64,000 bases of DNA. Source: an uncultured Pseudomonadales bacterium (GTDB taxonomy: Bacteria > Pseudomonadota > Gammaproteobacteria > Pseudomonadales > Pseudohongiellaceae). Positions 63,487 through 64,000 of the stretch are shown in pieces. The translations under genes were made by a program, and so were the position numbers. Position 1 is the stretch's first letter; the number at the start of each line of letters is the position of its first letter. The notes under the pieces are model-generated. The model did not search any database. It had not been told where the DNA came from and worked only from the letters and a program-made list of their open reading frames with translations. Location of the stretch: the NCBI GenBank assembly GCA_938091935.1, contig CALKNV010000008.1, positions 1 to 64,000 of the forward strand, given 5' to 3'.

Positions 63487-64000
63487 CTAGTGCGCGACCT
63501 CCTGGTCAGACAGGTGGCCCGTCTTTACCCAGATCACTGTATCCTGCTCAACAAAAGGTGTGTGTTGACTCATATGCGGGCTGCGCAGCCACGTGCCAGC
63601 CGGATAACGCCCAAGTTCGTCTCTGAATTCACCACTCAACACGAAAATCTCTTCACCACCAACATGGGTATGCCTGTGGAATTGCTCCCCCGCCGGAAAA
63701 TGCACCAGAGCCACTGATTCAGTGCCAAACTCATGCAGCGGCATCACCTTCAAATTGCCCTGGCCCGGCAACCACTGCGCACTGCCAGTGTCGATCTGTA
63801 CATGGGTCATATCATCGACCTGAAACTGATGAAGTTTCACCAGGATGACACAGCCTTCTTCACTGAATGGCGCATGGACGAATCCAGGCGGGTTTCGGAA
63901 ATAGGTCCGAGCGCCAAAGTCACCAGTGTGATCAGAAAAAGTCCCTTCTAACACCAGAATTTCTTCGCCCAGTGGATGGCCATGCTCTGAGAAACTCGCG
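63487..64000 (-). CDS. Tandem-cupin ChrR-like protein (N-terminus outside window)
   Basis: The frame is open from 63487 to the right edge, so the N-terminus is missing. Two ChrR-type cupins are visible. The first has EHGHPLGEEILVLEGTFSDH and the second HRHTHVGGEEIFVLSGEFRDE, each followed by a GxYPxGTWLRSPxxSxH- or FRNPPGFVHAPF-type strand. The first matches the cupin of the ChrR at 2066. No zinc anti-sigma domain is visible, but it may lie outside. It could be a sensor of peroxide or another metal cupin. Confidence 0.8.
   Translation of the reverse strand, partial: ASFSEHGHPLGEEILVLEGTFSDHTGDFGARTYFRNPPGFVHAPFSEEGCVILVKLHQFQVDDMTHVQIDTGSAQWLPGQGNLKVMPLHEFGTESVALVHFPAGEQFHRHTHVGGEEIFVLSGEFRDELGRYPAGTWLRSPHMSQHTPFVEQDTVIWVKTGHLSDQEVAH

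Noticed and set aside
1-64000. tRNA, rRNA, CRISPR, insertion sequences or prophage
   Set aside because: No rRNA stretch, cloverleaf, spaced repeat array, transposase or integrase was recognised. The lambda-P-like protein stands alone without other phage genes.

Overview
The window is a chromosomal segment of a Gammaproteobacterium, probably a marine or aquatic member of the Pseudomonadales/Cellvibrionales-like groups. The evidence is the order glyA-nrdR-ribD-ribE-ribBA-ribH-nusB-thiL-pgpA, the xseB-ispA-dxs operon, ettA, typical gammaproteobacterial protein sequences and moderate GC. No rRNA, tRNA, CRISPR array, insertion sequence or prophage was recognised. Genes are dense, and many neighbours overlap by ATGA/GTGA/TAATG junctions.

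Layout. 1-2040: the N-terminal part of an exported, probably beta-helical protein cut by the window edge, then a 2OG-Fe(II) oxygenase. 2066-9170: a sigma factor/zinc anti-sigma pair (RpoE-ChrR, ECF11 type) diverges from a seven-gene membrane-lipid cluster: SnoaL-like protein, SDR, FAD oxidoreductase, DUF1365, cyclopropane-synthase-like methyltransferase, DUF2878 and a chalcone-isomerase-like protein. The two arms carry matched promoters, TGATCT-N16-CGT. 9207-19164: accessory metabolism and membrane genes. These are a Tat-type exported DapA-like protein, an unknown protein in an A/T-rich setting, a PQQ dehydrogenase lipoprotein, an operon of MBL hydrolase, GFA protein, VTT protein and PmtA-like methyltransferase, an acyl-activating enzyme, and a membrane protein next to its own decayed tandem copy.

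19230-25356: a complete oligopeptide ABC transporter operon (oppA to oppF) with a clear sigma-70 promoter. Its OppC carries an inserted fibronectin-III-like domain and its OppA a membrane anchor. 25406-28275: PepSY, MAPEG and unknown membrane proteins. 28664-34594: isoprenoid precursor genes (xseB, ispA, dxs), then a cobalamin riboswitch controlling cobO and a BtuF-like binding protein, with a CobC-like phosphatase convergent to them. 34710-42890: riboflavin, thiamine and one-carbon housekeeping genes. 43149-46674: ettA, then a lambda-P-like protein and a protein with three DnaT-type domains, a candidate helicase-loading pair.

46863-54000: glycerate kinase, a zinc/copper efflux operon with its MerR regulator and a textbook 19-bp-spacer promoter, an esterase, an MscS channel, and a SulP-STAS-cyclic-nucleotide-domain fusion. 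54291-57786: an exported unknown protein plus a matrixin-type metalloprotease with PPC repeats, and a DUF6498 membrane protein. 57900-62343: four minus-strand genes that look like one envelope amino-group oxidation module: exported RidA, TcyP-like symporter, di-haem cytochrome c and Tat-exported flavin amine oxidase. 62571-64000: cupin and SnoaL-like proteins, ending in a tandem-cupin ChrR-like protein cut by the right edge.

All functional calls are from reading the translated sequences. No database search was run.
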